Of a stretch of DNA of 64,000 nt, positions 24,261-35,639 are shown in pieces. Under the pieces are notes generated by a model, which saw nothing but the letters and a program-made list of their open reading frames with translations, was not told the DNA's origin and did no database searches. Each line of letters begins with the position of its first letter. Within the stretch, counting starts at the first letter, position 1. The stretch is taken from positions 25,148,399 to 25,212,398 of the forward strand of contig NC_064544.1 in assembly GCF_023856365.1 (NCBI RefSeq), in the 5' to 3' direction. The translations under genes and the position numbers were made by a program. The stretch is from Brienomyrus brachyistius. Lineage: Eukaryota > Chordata > Actinopteri > Osteoglossiformes > Mormyridae.

Positions 24261-24475
24261 CCCTGCTGTACAGGATCCTAGAATCTGAACAGTCCAACAT
24301 TCAAAACATTCAAAAGAATCCTGCATGACATGTGGATTGCTTCAAACACACAGACTGGAGGTGAGATTTGAAGCCCTACCCCTGGATGTGTGATGCATTA
24401 GGGCAACCTACCGCATACCAAACATCTAATGTAAACTACAGAATCATTCAAAATAAAATTATTATACACAATACC

Positions 24476-24754
24476 TGTCACGATTGCAGGCTGACAAAGC
24501 GGCGATCGTGCGGGTGCGGCGAGCAAGTAGCAGGCAAACGCGTGAAGTCGGGGCAAAACCAGGGATTTAATGATAGTAACGGGGATCTCACGCAAACAAA
24601 CATCAGTGACGGACCAAGGACTCAGGTAAGACACGGACTGAAATACACAGGACTGATTGAAAATAATCAGACACAGCTGGGTACAATCGGGAAAGAACAC
24701 GTGGGTAATCCGGGGGCGTGGCACACACGAGGAGCCGACGAGCAGGGCATGACA
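24476..24754 (-). mobile_element. Solo LTR, relative of the 58 kb element
   Basis: In plus-strand sense it starts TGTCACGATTG and ends GGGCATGACA; as minus strand it has the same order of motifs as the LTRs at 58345/60404 (TGTCATGCCC at one end, AATCGTGACA at the other, cacgtg and cagctg motifs between). Flanks are atacc and gtacc, a 4-of-5 match to a 5-bp duplication. No internal region is present. Confidence 0.75.
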
Positions 24755-25676
24755 GTACCACTTTTAGTTAACGTATCGATTTCAAAAATACTGTCATACC
24801 CCAAAAATTTGTACTATTAACAGTACTTTCCACTTCCAAATGTCTATCAGAGTGTGAGGAACATGCAAACAGCAATTTGTACAACCGTCTGTTCTGTGCA
24901 TTAAACGAATGGAGAGTCACCACAAAAATATAGTGTGCATGTGGGCGTGTGTGTGTGACAGAGAGAATGAGATGTGCATTGATAGACAGTTAACTTCCTG
25001 TTTATGTTGAAAAAATCCAGAGGTCCATTGGTGGTGTCCCTGTTTCTCAAACCACATTAGAACACAAAGAAATATGTGCCCTGCAAAAATTTGTCTTTTC
25101 AGAATCATTTGGTCAGAACCATAAGATTTCTTTATCCCACATAGATTTAATTATGTAATTGTTTCATATCTGAATAATTACTGATGAAAATATTGCACAT
25201 TTATACTGTATTTTGTATTTGTATTATTGTGTTTGTATTATTTGTTTATGCATCTTTACGTTTTTAGTCCTTGTCCCCAAAAGGTTCTTTTGCCTTTTGC
25301 CAGGCCACCAATGTAAATAAGAAATTGTTTTTAGTTAATTGCCTGTAAAAATAAAGGTTAACAACACATTCCAGATTTTAATATAAAGTTATTTGCATAT
25401 ATTTAGTCTCCCTCATTCATTTCAGAGCACCCAATCTAACCCTTTTTACAAATCTTAACAAGGGGTGCAGGCGCATTGTGGCAGGCGCCTTAACTTAGTG
25501 CCTATCCCAAGTACCATTTGGCACAAAGCTGGAGTACAATGCATTTGTCCCCTAAAGGCCACATACACACACTAACTGTGATGCCACAGGGCTGGGAATT
25601 AAAGATATTTGCATACCAGTATGCCTTGTGCTGCACTATCAGTGTAAATAACTGTAAATTAAGGTGTATAATTATG
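24755..25676. other. Stretch without a recognised gene
   Basis: AT-rich sequence with no supported frame or repeat structure. Confidence 0.4.
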
Positions 25677-25679
25677 TAT

Positions 25680-26673
25680 GTAAAATACCGTTCAAAAGTT
25701 TGGGGTTAGAAATTTCCTCGTTTGTGAAAAAAAATGTTTTTTTTGTCCATTAAATTAACATCAGATTGATCAGAAATACTGTGTAGACGTTGTTAATGTT
25801 ACAAATGACTATCATAGCTGTAAATGACCTTTTTTAATGGAATATCTACATAGAGGTGCAGAGGCCCATTATCAGCTGCAATTAGTTCTGTTCTTCAGCG
25901 GAATGTTGTGTTTGCTAATGCAAGTTTATGATTTTAAAGGGTTAATTGATCATTAAAAAACCTTTTTTTGAAATTACAGTATCTTAGCACAGATGAAACT
26001 TGTTGTGCTGATTAAAGAAACAATAAAATGACCCTCTTTGGATTAGTTAACTTCTGGATCACCGTCATTTGTCGGTTCAATTACAAGCTTAAAATGGTCA
26101 GAAACAAAAAAAAAATCATAAGAAATTCATCAATCTTTTCTTGTTCTGAGAAATAAAGGTCATTCCACGTGAGAAAGTGACAGGAAACTGAAGATGTGCA
26201 ATACTGTGTACTACTTCCTTCGCAGAGCAGCACAAACTGACTCTAGAACAGCAGAAAGGAGAGAAGGAGGTTGTGGTGCATGACTGAGCGATAGGATAAA
26301 TATACTTCAGTGTGTAGTTTGGGGTGTTCACCTCCATTAAATAGTACCTGCAAAAGACCAGTCTCAGTGTCAACAGTGTAGAGGCAACACCGGAATGCTG
26401 GGCTTCTAGGCAGAATTGCAAAGAAAACGCCACATCTCAGAATTACCATTAAAAAGAAAAGACTGAGATAGGAAAATGAGCACAGACACTGAACAGAGGA
26501 AGACTGGAAAAAAGTGCTATGGAGGGACAAATCTAAGTTTGAAGTGTTTGGATCACAAAAAAGAAATATCCTGAGATCTGGGTCAAGTGAAAAGACACTG
26601 GAGGAGTGCTTGACGACATCATGGAAACCAAGAAAATTTCAAAATGACCCTAAACTTTTTAACGGTAGTGTAT
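25680..26673 (+). mobile_element. Tc1-like element with internally deleted transposase
   Basis: The left end carries taccgttcaaaagtttgggg and the right end its near complement (taaactttttaacggtagtg), the termini of a Tc1 family widespread in fish. Between them the plus strand keeps the helix-turn-helix region near 26130-26230 and a middle block near 26330-26540, but the catalytic Asp-Asp-Glu part is largely deleted. The copy ends with the intact right terminal repeat at about 26673. Confidence 0.8.
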
Positions 26674-26819
26674 GTTAATAGTAGGGGTTAATGCATTGTG
26701 TTGTAAGTGCTGGATATTTTTTTTTACCTTGGTGTGCTTGTGATATCCTGAATGCAATTATTGTAAAAATGTCATCTTCCCCGTCTGTGCACCCTTAATG
26801 AAAGCAAAAATACAGTGAT

Positions 26820-27935
26820 GTGCCAAAATCTGGAACCAATTGGGAATTTAATTTTTTTTTCAACTTTTGACATTTTATTTTAATTCTTTCATTGACCCAA
26901 TACATTTATTTGAGTGAAGTGTTACAGGAGATACATTTAGCTATTGAAATGAACTTTTTATTCTAACTTGGCCTTACTTTTCTGAGTTTGTTAAAGTTGC
27001 TATGTCAATCATTTTTCTGCGTAAATGGCGTAATGTACTTCGCTGACCAAGGGTACAAAATAGTATAATTTAAAGTAGCACAGACATGCATCATGCCATC
27101 TTTATATTCATGTACAGCAAGTGGCCATGAAAAAAGCCATTTTGTGCGTCAGTGATGGCTCAGTATTTGGTGGGCTTTTGTTCTTGATCACCTGCCTGCA
27201 TTGTGTTGGCATTGAGTGAACCAGTTTGATGAGATGATCATGGGTTCCAGACCACAATGAGTGACTCAATCAACTCACATTTTAATGTTTGATGTCTCTT
27301 GGACACGTTGTACCACAAGTTCTCAATTGGATTCAGATCCAGAGATTGGGTAGGTCAGATGATTGACTCAGTGTTGTTTTAATGCTTCCAATTGATCACC
27401 TATTTCGAGTCATGACAAGGTACATTGTCACCTTGGAACAGGAACTGACCTGTAAACAGCTACTTGGTTCTGTTGACCATTCCATCAATGATGTGCAAAC
27501 ATCCACCTCCACTAGCAGCCATTACCTTGAAGGACCCTTTCTAGGAAACCTCCTCAGGTAGGTGTGGGCCTGGCTGCCAAACAGGCAGAAGGTGCTTTCA
27601 TTGCTATAAAGCACCTTTTTCCCACATTTCACATGTCCAGCAGTGCTTCCATGCCCACTTGATCCAATTGCGCCTTTGGACGTCAGTCATTAGTGGCTTG
27701 CAGCCCCGCAGACCAAACTGCAGGCATCAGCGACAAACTGTTGATGAGCTGACACTGACATAACAATTGACTGACCAGTCACACAGTAGCTGATCTGAGG
27801 TGAACTTGCGATTGCTCAATGAAATGCGTCGAAGTGCACGGTCCTGATTTGATGTTGATGCACATGGACGACCAGACTGAAGCGTCTTTGTTTCAGTAAA
27901 ACATGACTGACCGCACTGATCTGGCTACAATATAT
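26820..27935 (-). pseudogene. Tc1/mariner transposase pseudogene
   Basis: Read on the minus strand, the sequence shows a decayed transposase: the linker with an RRISLSNRKFTSDQL phrase near 27780-27830, the 'QGDN.PCH'-like second Asp region near 27400-27440 and a 'DLNPIENLW'-like Glu block near 27320-27345, all with stops and shifts. A terminal motif (acagtgatgtgccaaaatct) lies at the low-coordinate end near 26812-26831. Confidence 0.65.
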
Positions 27936-28009
27936 ACAAAATTCATTCAGACAGTTAATTTTGTAATGTTACATCTGTACTAAAATATGGATTAAATTAA
28001 GTACAAAGC

Positions 28010-29838
28010 AGCTTCCTATGGCTTACGGCGAGCAGTGAGAGAAGCTAAACTGTGCACTATTACAGACTGTGCGCTATTACGGACTATAAGCTTGAAAACA
28101 TCGCGATGGACAGCACCGACTCTGCATTTTGCCAATGAACTGAATGCATTCTTTGCCCATTTCGAGGTTAGCTAGGCGGCTAGCACTACCTACAGCCTGA
28201 CGACCGAAAGCGGTGACGCAATCAGCGTCACAGAGCACAACATCTGTGCAGCGCTGAGGAGGGCGAACACTGCGCTGCTGTGCTGACCAGCTGCCAGGGG
28301 TGTTCACCTCCATCTTCAACGAGTCCCTAGCAAAATCCATGGTTCCTCATGCTTCAAAAGATCTACCATAGTCCCCGTGCCTAAGAACAACAAGCCTTCA
28401 AGCCTAAATGATTACCGGCCTGTCGCCCTGACATCGGTGATCATTAGGATGTTCAAGAGGCTGCTGAAGAATATCATCCCCTCCTCCATACCCACCGCCA
28501 CAGACCCGCTCCAGTTTGCCTACCGCTCCAACAGATCGACAGAGGATGCCATCTCCCATGTCCTGCACACTACTCTCAGCCACGTGGACAAGAAATGGGG
28601 TAACTATGTGAGATTGCTGTTTATTGACTACAGCTCAGCATTCAACACAATAGAGCCCCACAGACTGTTCATAAAGCTGAAGGTTCTGAGCCTCAACACC
28701 TGGTTGTGTGCATGGGTGTTGGACTTCCTCACAGGCAGATCTCAAGTGGTGAGGGTGGGCAGGTATGTCTGGCAGCATCACCACCAGCACAGGAGCTCCA
28801 CAGGGGTGTGTCCTTTCCGCACTCCCTTTATACTTTGGACTGTGTGGCTACTCATGGCTCCAACCCCATTGTAAAGTTCGCTGACGACACAGTGGTGTTG
28901 GGCTTCATCTATGGCAACAACAAGAACGTCTACATGGAGGAAGTGGAGAACCTGGCACCAGTAAGACCAAGGAGTTGGTGGTAGATTTCAGAAGGGGATA
29001 GCAGTGCGATTACAAGCCCATTGTGATCAACGGAGCTCCAGTGGAGAGGGTGAGCAAATTCAAGTACCTGAGCGTCTACATCTCTGAGGACCTGATGTGG
29101 GCTGAACACATCCAAAAGTCAAAAAAGGCAAAGCAGCGACTGTACCACCTTAGACAGCTGAGGAAGTCTGGGGTCTCCCCCGCTGTCCTAAGGACTTTCT
29201 ACTCCGGGGCTGTGGAGAGCATCCTCACTCAGAAAATCTCTTCCTGGTACGGCAACAGCTGCCTTTTGGACCAAAAAGTACTTCAGAGAGTGATCCATGC
29301 AGTGGAACGCTGCTGCAGGTCAGCTCACCCTTCACTGCAGGTCATTTACACAAGGAGATGTAGATCAAGAGCCATAAGGATTGCAACAAACTATTCCAGC
29401 TTCTGCAATCAAACAGAACAGCCATCAGTCTAACAGAACATTATGGCCAAGACAGAAAGATTTTTTATCCCCAGGTCATTCGACTCGTCAATCAGGACAC
29501 GCCCCCCTCTCTCTACACTGTATTATACTATATTATTATAGTACTTTTATACTATACTGGACAGTAGCTTTCTCAGGGTCTCGTTCTCATTGTCATCATT
29601 CCGTACAATGCACTTTAACTTTATAACTTATAACTGCATATCGCACATCTGTAAAGCTGTTTCAAATCTGTATTATATTCAAAGTTCTATTTTAAAAATC
29701 TTATTTATTTCTCCTTTTTATTTTTTATATCCTTTGCAACTAGTTGCACAGTCAGAAGAGTGGTTCAGGATACATTTCACTGCATGTTGTACCTGTATGA
29801 CTATGCATGTGACAGTTAAAGAGTCTTGAATCTTGAAG
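28010..29838 (+). mobile_element. L2-type LINE, 5'-truncated RT with 3' tail
   Basis: RT blocks follow in order on the plus strand: [12 protein letters not shown] (28400-28440), [17 protein letters not shown] (28505-28555), [13 protein letters not shown] (28615-28655), a damaged QGCVLS-like block (28800-28830) and [11 protein letters not shown] (28875-28905) with catalytic FADD. The C-terminal end has YLSVYISEDLMW and YSGAVESILT. Upstream, FANELNAFFAHFE (28125-28165) fits the linker between endonuclease and RT. Frames shift near 28860 and 28990. The 3' end near 29838 carries the short repeated tail cttgaatcttgaa typical of L2-like elements. Confidence 0.8.
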
Positions 29839-30433
29839 TTCTAATCTGAAATTGGCACATACACCACAAGGAAAAAGCAAAAAACAATGCGACGTCATTC
29901 CGCTGTTTCCTGCAAAAGCCAAACTGGTTGGTAGCGCAAACTTTTAAATGACAGATATCACCAAAATAATAAGAAAAAAGCCTTCGGAAGAATAAATCTG
30001 GACATAGTTAAATAATCTTCCGCTAATATCCACACTCTGATAGATTAATCATCTTTGCTAAACACCTACAATCTCTGCCTGAAATCAAAAGGCAGGTTGT
30101 CACCATGTTTTCCGCACCTGTGTTCTGTAGCTCCTGTGGCATATACAGCATAGACTGTCCTTCCGACACTCCCCATAGTGTGCCAGAAGAATTTAGGTAT
30201 TGTAGAGTTGGAGGACAGCATTTGAACACTGGAGGAGCGTATTAGCACTTTAGTGGAGATTAAACACATTGAGGGTTTTATAGATACTGTTCAATCAGGG
30301 CACACAGCTAGATTAGATCTGGCAGTTGCTCCTCCAGCCTTAACTGTCTCCATTCTGGCTCCGGCACCAGCAGCCAGCACACGCAAGCTCTGGGTTGGGG
30401 TCAGATGTGGTCCTAGGATCACTAGGTCCTGCA
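29839..30433. other. Stretch without a recognised gene
   Basis: No supported coding frame or repeat between two LINE 3' ends. Confidence 0.4.
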
Positions 30434-30685
30434 TGAACATAAGAACATAAGAACTATACAAACGAGAGGAGGCCATTCGGCCCATCAAGCTCGCTTGGGG
30501 AGAACTTAATAGCTCAGAGTTGTTAAAATCTTATCTAGCTCTGATTTAAAGGAACCCAAGGATTCAGCTTGTACTACGTTATCAGGAAGACTATTCCATA
30601 CTCTGACTACGCGCTGTGTAAAGAAGTGCTTCCTTAAATCCAGTTTGAAATGTTCTCCCGCTAATTTCCACCTATGGCCACGAGT

Positions 30686-33366
30686 TCATGTATTTGAACT
30701 AATGCTGAAGTAACTATTTGGTTGAACAGCATCCAAACCTGTTAGAATCTTATATACCTGGATCATGTCCCCCCTCAGTCTCCTTTGCTTGAGACTGAAC
30801 AGATTTAGCTCAAGTAACCGTTCCTCGTATGACATTCCTCTAAGACCAGGAATCATTTTTGTGGCCCTACGCTGCACCTTTTCTAAGGCCACAATGTCCT
30901 TTTTAAGATATGGTGACCAAACCTGCACACAATATTCTAGGTGAGGTCTCACCAAGGAATTGTATAATCTTAGCATTACCTCCCTTGACTTAAACTCCAC
31001 ACACCTGGAGATATACCCCAACATCCTATTGGCCTTTTTTATTGCTTCCCCACACTGGCGAGAATGGGACATGGAAGCATCAACATACACACCAAGGTCT
31101 TTCTCATGATCAGCTACCTTTATTTCAGTGGGACCCATAAAATACCTGTACTTTATATTTCTGCTCCCTACATGGAGTACCTTACATTTATCGACGTTAA
31201 ATTTCATCTGCCAGGTATCGGCCCAGTCACTAATTAAATCAAGATCCCGCTGTAGCTGCTGAGCCACTAATTCAGTATCTGCTACACCACCCACCTTGGT
31301 GTCATCTGCAAATTTCACCAGTTTACTGTATATATTGGTATCTATATCATTTATGTAAATTAGAAACAATAGTGGTCCTAAAATCGAACCCTGCGGTACC
31401 CCACTATGGACGCAGGCCCACTGTGACATTGTGCCTCTTATAACTACTCACTGTTTCCTATCTGTTAACCAGTTATCAATCCAGGTCGCTACGGTACCTA
31501 AAATACCTGTCGCTTTGAGTTTAAGTAGGAGCCTCTTGTGGGGGACAACATCAAAAGCCTTTTGGAAATCTAAGTAGATGGCATCATAGGCCTTCTTATC
31601 ATCAACTTCCTGAGTAGCTTCCTCAAAAAACTCCAACAGATTCATTAAACAGGATCTACCTCTCTTAAATCCATGCTGGCTATCCCGCAAAATGTTATTG
31701 GAGTCCAGGTAATCTACCATTTTCTCTTTGATTATAGCCTCCATAACTTTACCAGTTATACAAGTTAGACTGATTGGCCTATAGTTTGACAAATTACTTC
31801 TATCCCCTTTTTTGAAAATGGGCGTTATGTTGGCATGCTTCCAATCAGAAGGTACCACACTTCAGATAAGGATTTTTGAAATAGTAAAGTTAACGGTCGG
31901 CAAATAATATCCCTCATCTCTTTTAACACTATAGGTAAGATGCCATCAGGGCCCTGTGATTTATTTATTTTGAGCTTAGCTAGGCTTTGCAAAACATCAG
32001 CTTCAGTTATATATATATATTAGTTATAGATGATGCTGGATCAGTAATAAGATCTGGTAAGTTACTAATGTCCTCAACAGTGAATACCCGTGCAAAACTA
32101 TCATTGAACTCATTTACTATATCAATGTCGTTTACTATTATAAGACCCTTACTATCCTGCAGATTAGTAATTTCAGGTTTTAGAGCTCTTTTAGAGTTAA
32201 AATACTGGAAGAAACTTTTAACGTCATCCTTAGCTTCCAATGCAATCATCCTTTCGACATTTCTTTTAGCTCGTCTAATATCATTTTTTAACTCAGCCTG
32301 TAGACTTAGATATTCCTGCTTTATTCCGTCATCATCAGTTATTTTCCAAAGCCCTTTTCCTCCTTACTTTATACTTTATTTCCCTAGTAAACCACCTAGG
32401 TTGCAATTTCCTAGATTTATTCTTGCTGGAAACTGGTATGAAGTCCTCTTGCACTTGCAATAATGTGCTTTTAAAAAATTCCCAGGCCTCTTCAACAGTT
32501 TTGTTATTTAACTCCACTCAGTTCACAGTTTCTAGTTTTAGTCTCATACACTTAAAGTCAGCCTTCCTAACATTATATATTTTTGATTTGGACTTAGCTC
32601 TTCGAACACTAAACTTAACCTCAAATTTGACCATGTTATGATCGCTACTGTCAAGTGGTTCTAAAACGTCTAATTTACCAATCCTGTCCTGGTTATTAGA
32701 GAGAACAAGATCAAGAATGGCATCTCCCCTGGTAGGGGTGTTAACAAACTGAGTAAAAAAACAATCCTGTACTAATTCCACCATCTCCAGTTCATTTTCA
32801 GAAGAGCCAGTGACAATGTCCCACTGCATCCCTGGTAGATTAAAATCTCCCATAACTACCACATCATTTTTATTGCTCATAATCCTAATATCACTGTATA
32901 ATAATCTGCTTTCGTCAGCAGCTACATTAGGTGTTCTGTAACAAACACCGACAATTAGGCTATTTGAGTTTTTAGCATCTAATTTTACCAATATTGCTTC
33001 CGTAGTTTCATTTATATCAGTAAGTTCCCTTGCCTGCAAGTTTTCCTTTACATATACTGCAACACCACCTCCCTTTTTACCTATACGATCTTTACGGAAC
33101 AACGTGTAACCATCCATATTATATTCTAGTCCATCCTTTTCTCTCAACCACATTTCAGTTATTCCTATAATATCATAAGAGTCCGATGAGATAAAAGCCT
33201 CTAAATCATGAATTTTATTCCTAATACTCCTAGCGTTTAAATACAGACAACAAAGGGTAGGCCTATTACGGTGCCCACTTATAATATGATTATTTGGGGC
33301 TTTCCGTTTCCCCCCACTTACATACTTAACTAACCTCCCTGCCCCCCCAGTCCCTAGTTTAAACAT
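30686..33366 (-). pseudogene. CR1 ORF2: endonuclease and reverse transcriptase, frameshifted
   Basis: The first part (33366-32518) is an intact APE-type endonuclease: LYLNARSIRNK, ITEMWL, GGGVAVYV, VMGDFNLPGMQWD and SSDHNMVKF blocks in order. This enzyme nicks target DNA to prime reverse transcription. The RT follows in pieces 32517-32335, 32249-32007, 31858-31448 and 31429-30686. The RT carries FKKGDRSNLSNYRPISLT, YLDFQKAFDVVPH, a GVPQGSILGPLLF block and KFADDTKVGG. At least four frame breaks separate the pieces; one falls at a (TA)n tract. The start codon lies inside the end of ORF1 in another frame. Confidence 0.85.
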
Positions 33367-34304
33367 TCCTCAACTACTCTACACATACGCCTCCCCAATA
33401 CACTGGTTCCCCTCTGGTTCAGGTGCAACCCATCCGGCTTGTACAGGTCCCACCTGTTCCAGAAGGTCCTCCAATGCCCCATAAACCTAAACCCCTCTTT
33501 CCTACACCATCCTTTTAGCCACGCATTTAATCTCCTTATCTCAGCTAACTTAGCCTGACTTGCACGTGGCATGAGGAGTATTTCAGAGAATACCACCGTG
33601 GACGTTCTGCTTCTAAGCTTATTGGCGACTTCTATAAATTTATCCTGCAGAACAGCATTTCTACCCTTGCCTATGTCGTTGGTGCCAACATGCACCACGA
33701 AAGCTGGATCCACCCCAGCTGGGGCCAAAAGCTTGTCCACACGATCTGGAAGGTCTCCTACCTGGGCACCAGGCAGGCAAGACACCGTACGGGAGCCTCT
33801 ATCACGGGTGCACACATAACTGTCTACTCCCCTAATAATGGAATCCCCCACTACCACAACCTCCCTCTTCCTGGGGGGAGGGGGCTCCTCAGTGCCCAAG
33901 GGCCCACCTGCCTCCAGAGTCCCTTCCGGCTCTAAAGCTGGAAGAACTTGAAACCTGTTCGACACAGTCACCTCAGGTGATGCCGCCTCTATAACGTGTG
34001 TACGCCTTTTCCTGCGTCTACGACCTACGGTCACCCAGCTCTCTCGACCTCTCTGCTCTTCATTCTCCCTCCTCCCCGCTAGTGGCGTACACACCTTCTC
34101 CCTAAAAGGCGTATTAACTTGCTCCTCTAACTCACTGTTGCATTGGATGAGAGCCAGTTGCTCCTCAAGGCCGCGAACCTTGACCATGAGCGAGTCCACT
34201 ACCTCACATCGCTCGCAGATGAAGTCCGACTGGACACTAACGTCCAGAAGGGCAAACATGTTGCAAACGCAACACTGAGCCGGCCCCATAATTAAATAAC
34301 TCAC
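33354..34304 (-). CDS. CR1 ORF1 protein with SGNH/GDSL-type esterase domain
   Basis: An intact 316-codon frame. The N-terminus has closely spaced cysteines (C11, C12, C14 and C30, C33) that could bind zinc, followed by a coiled-coil-like stretch (residues 35-65) and a strongly basic patch GRRRRKRR near residues 94-101. Residues 148-315 form an SGNH hydrolase fold: GDSIIRG with Ser155 (block I), HVGTNDIG with Asn209 (block III) and DGLHLN with Asp291 and His294 (block V), so all expected catalytic residues are present. Esterase-type ORF1 proteins are established for CR1-like LINEs. RNA binding and RNP formation are the presumed role; the esterase substrate is not known. It overlaps ORF2 by 13 nt. 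Confidence 0.85.
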   Translation of the reverse strand: MSYLIMGPAQCCVCNMFALLDVSVQSDFICERCEVVDSLMVKVRGLEEQLALIQCNSELEEQVNTPFREKVCTPLAGRRENEEQRGRESWVTVGRRRRKRRTHVIEAASPEVTVSNRFQVLPALEPEGTLEAGGPLGTEEPPPPRKREVVVVGDSIIRGVDSYVCTRDRGSRTVSCLPGAQVGDLPDRVDKLLAPAGVDPAFVVHVGTNDIGKGRNAVLQDKFIEVANKLRSRTSTVVFSEILLMPRASQAKLAEIRRLNAWLKGWCRKEGFRFMGHWRTFWNRWDLYKPDGLHLNQRGTSVLGRRMCRVVEECLN

Positions 34305-34830
34305 TATGACCCCGTACTCCCAGCCCAGTAAAAATATATAGCGTATTTAACTTTAAAGATTAATTAGCGTAACGTTAAATGCAATAAAGTGCCGAGTACA
34401 CTAAAATAAGTTACTTGTGTTGAAACGGAACTTAATTATTATGTTTATTTAAAATTTTTAATCTGATAAATTTACTACTACTTACCAAAAGAACTTCTGC
34501 CTGAACCAAGTATGAACTAAAAACAAAGCGAAATCGAAGTTGCTCTTGGGAGGTCGAAAAACCACAAAAACCCCCTCACAGCAGGGGACTGCCGGAGCGG
34601 GGAAAAAAGTGGAAAATGTCCTCCCGGCCCCGACTGGCGACCGAGCAAAGCTCAGGAGCAACTGTCCTTTTCCGGCGCTGGGTAACGTTACTGACGCTAG
34701 CTGTTATCGCCCCGCCGGTGTTTGTTACGGAGTTAAACGCGAACAGAAAATGCTGCTCACTGTCCATAACAATCGCGCTGTTAATTAACAGACAGGACAG
34801 ACAAGCACTCACGCCGACCGAAATAAGAAC

Positions 34831-35182
34831 ATCCATCCATCCATTTTCCAAACCGCTTATCCTATTGGGTCGCGGGGGGTCCGGAGCCTATCCCGGAAGC
34901 AATGGGCACGAGGCTGGGAACAACCCAGGATGGGGGGCCAGCCCATCGCAGGGCACACTCACACACCATTCACTCACACATACACACCTATGGGCAATTT
35001 TTGCAACTCCAATTAGCCTCAGCATGTGTTTGGACTGTGGGGGGAAACCGGAGTACCCGGAGGAAACCCCACGACGACATGGGGAGAACATGCAAACTCC
35101 ACACACATGTGACCCAGGCGGAGATTCGAACCCAGGTACCAGAGGTGTGAGGCAACAGTGCTAACCACTGCGCCACCATGCC
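34831..35182 (-). mobile_element. Full-length SINE in CR1 5' UTR, 14-bp TSD
   Basis: The SINE lies in minus orientation: GGAT-tail complement (atccatccatcc) at the left, head complement (gccaccatg) at the right. The flanking duplication accgaaataagaac is perfect at 34817-34830 and 35183-35196. Confidence 0.9.
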
Positions 35183-35639
35183 ACCGAAATAAGAACAATA
35201 AATAGAAATAAAACAGCCACCCACGTAAACAATTAAAGCACACAAACACTCAAAATATACGTTCAAAACACTCCAAAAACAATCCCAAACAATCCCAAAA
35301 CAATCGCTGCAGCTCAACACCACTCTCTCCATGCCAGTCAGCTGTTGCGCTTAGCAACAGATTCTCGGCTGAAGGGAAAAGGTGCTCAGGATTGGAGACT
35401 GAATTGTTAGAGACATTAGAGTTTCTAACAATCGGAAAGCAGTGGTTTCTGTAAAATGCCTCCCCGGGTTTTCAAAGGTATAATGAAAATTGTGTGCAGT
35501 CCCTTGCAGTGCAATAAAATAATTTAAAATAATTTTCTTATGTACAAAAAAAGTAATACAGTAGGGTATTGCACATTGTAAGTCTTAGAAACCTTTTATA
35601 AAGAAAAGCAACATAAATTTACGCTTTTTCTCGCCCGAA

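Larger units (their letters stand above)
30434..35355 (-). mobile_element. Near full-length CR1-type LINE
   Basis: On the minus strand the order is 5' UTR (to about 35355), ORF1 (34304-33354), ORF2 with endonuclease and RT (33366 downward) and a 3' end with the ttcttatg-type 8-bp repeats at 30434-30455. It shares sequence with the plus-strand copy at 16517-20054 over the ORF2-3' half. A SINE interrupts the 5' UTR. ORF1 is intact; ORF2 has frameshifts. The left border is set by the tail; the right border (5' end) is approximate. Confidence 0.85.

Noticed and set aside
34540..35164. Plus-strand frames opposite the CR1 5' end
   Set aside because: They run through CR1 5' UTR and a SINE, with no motif of their own.
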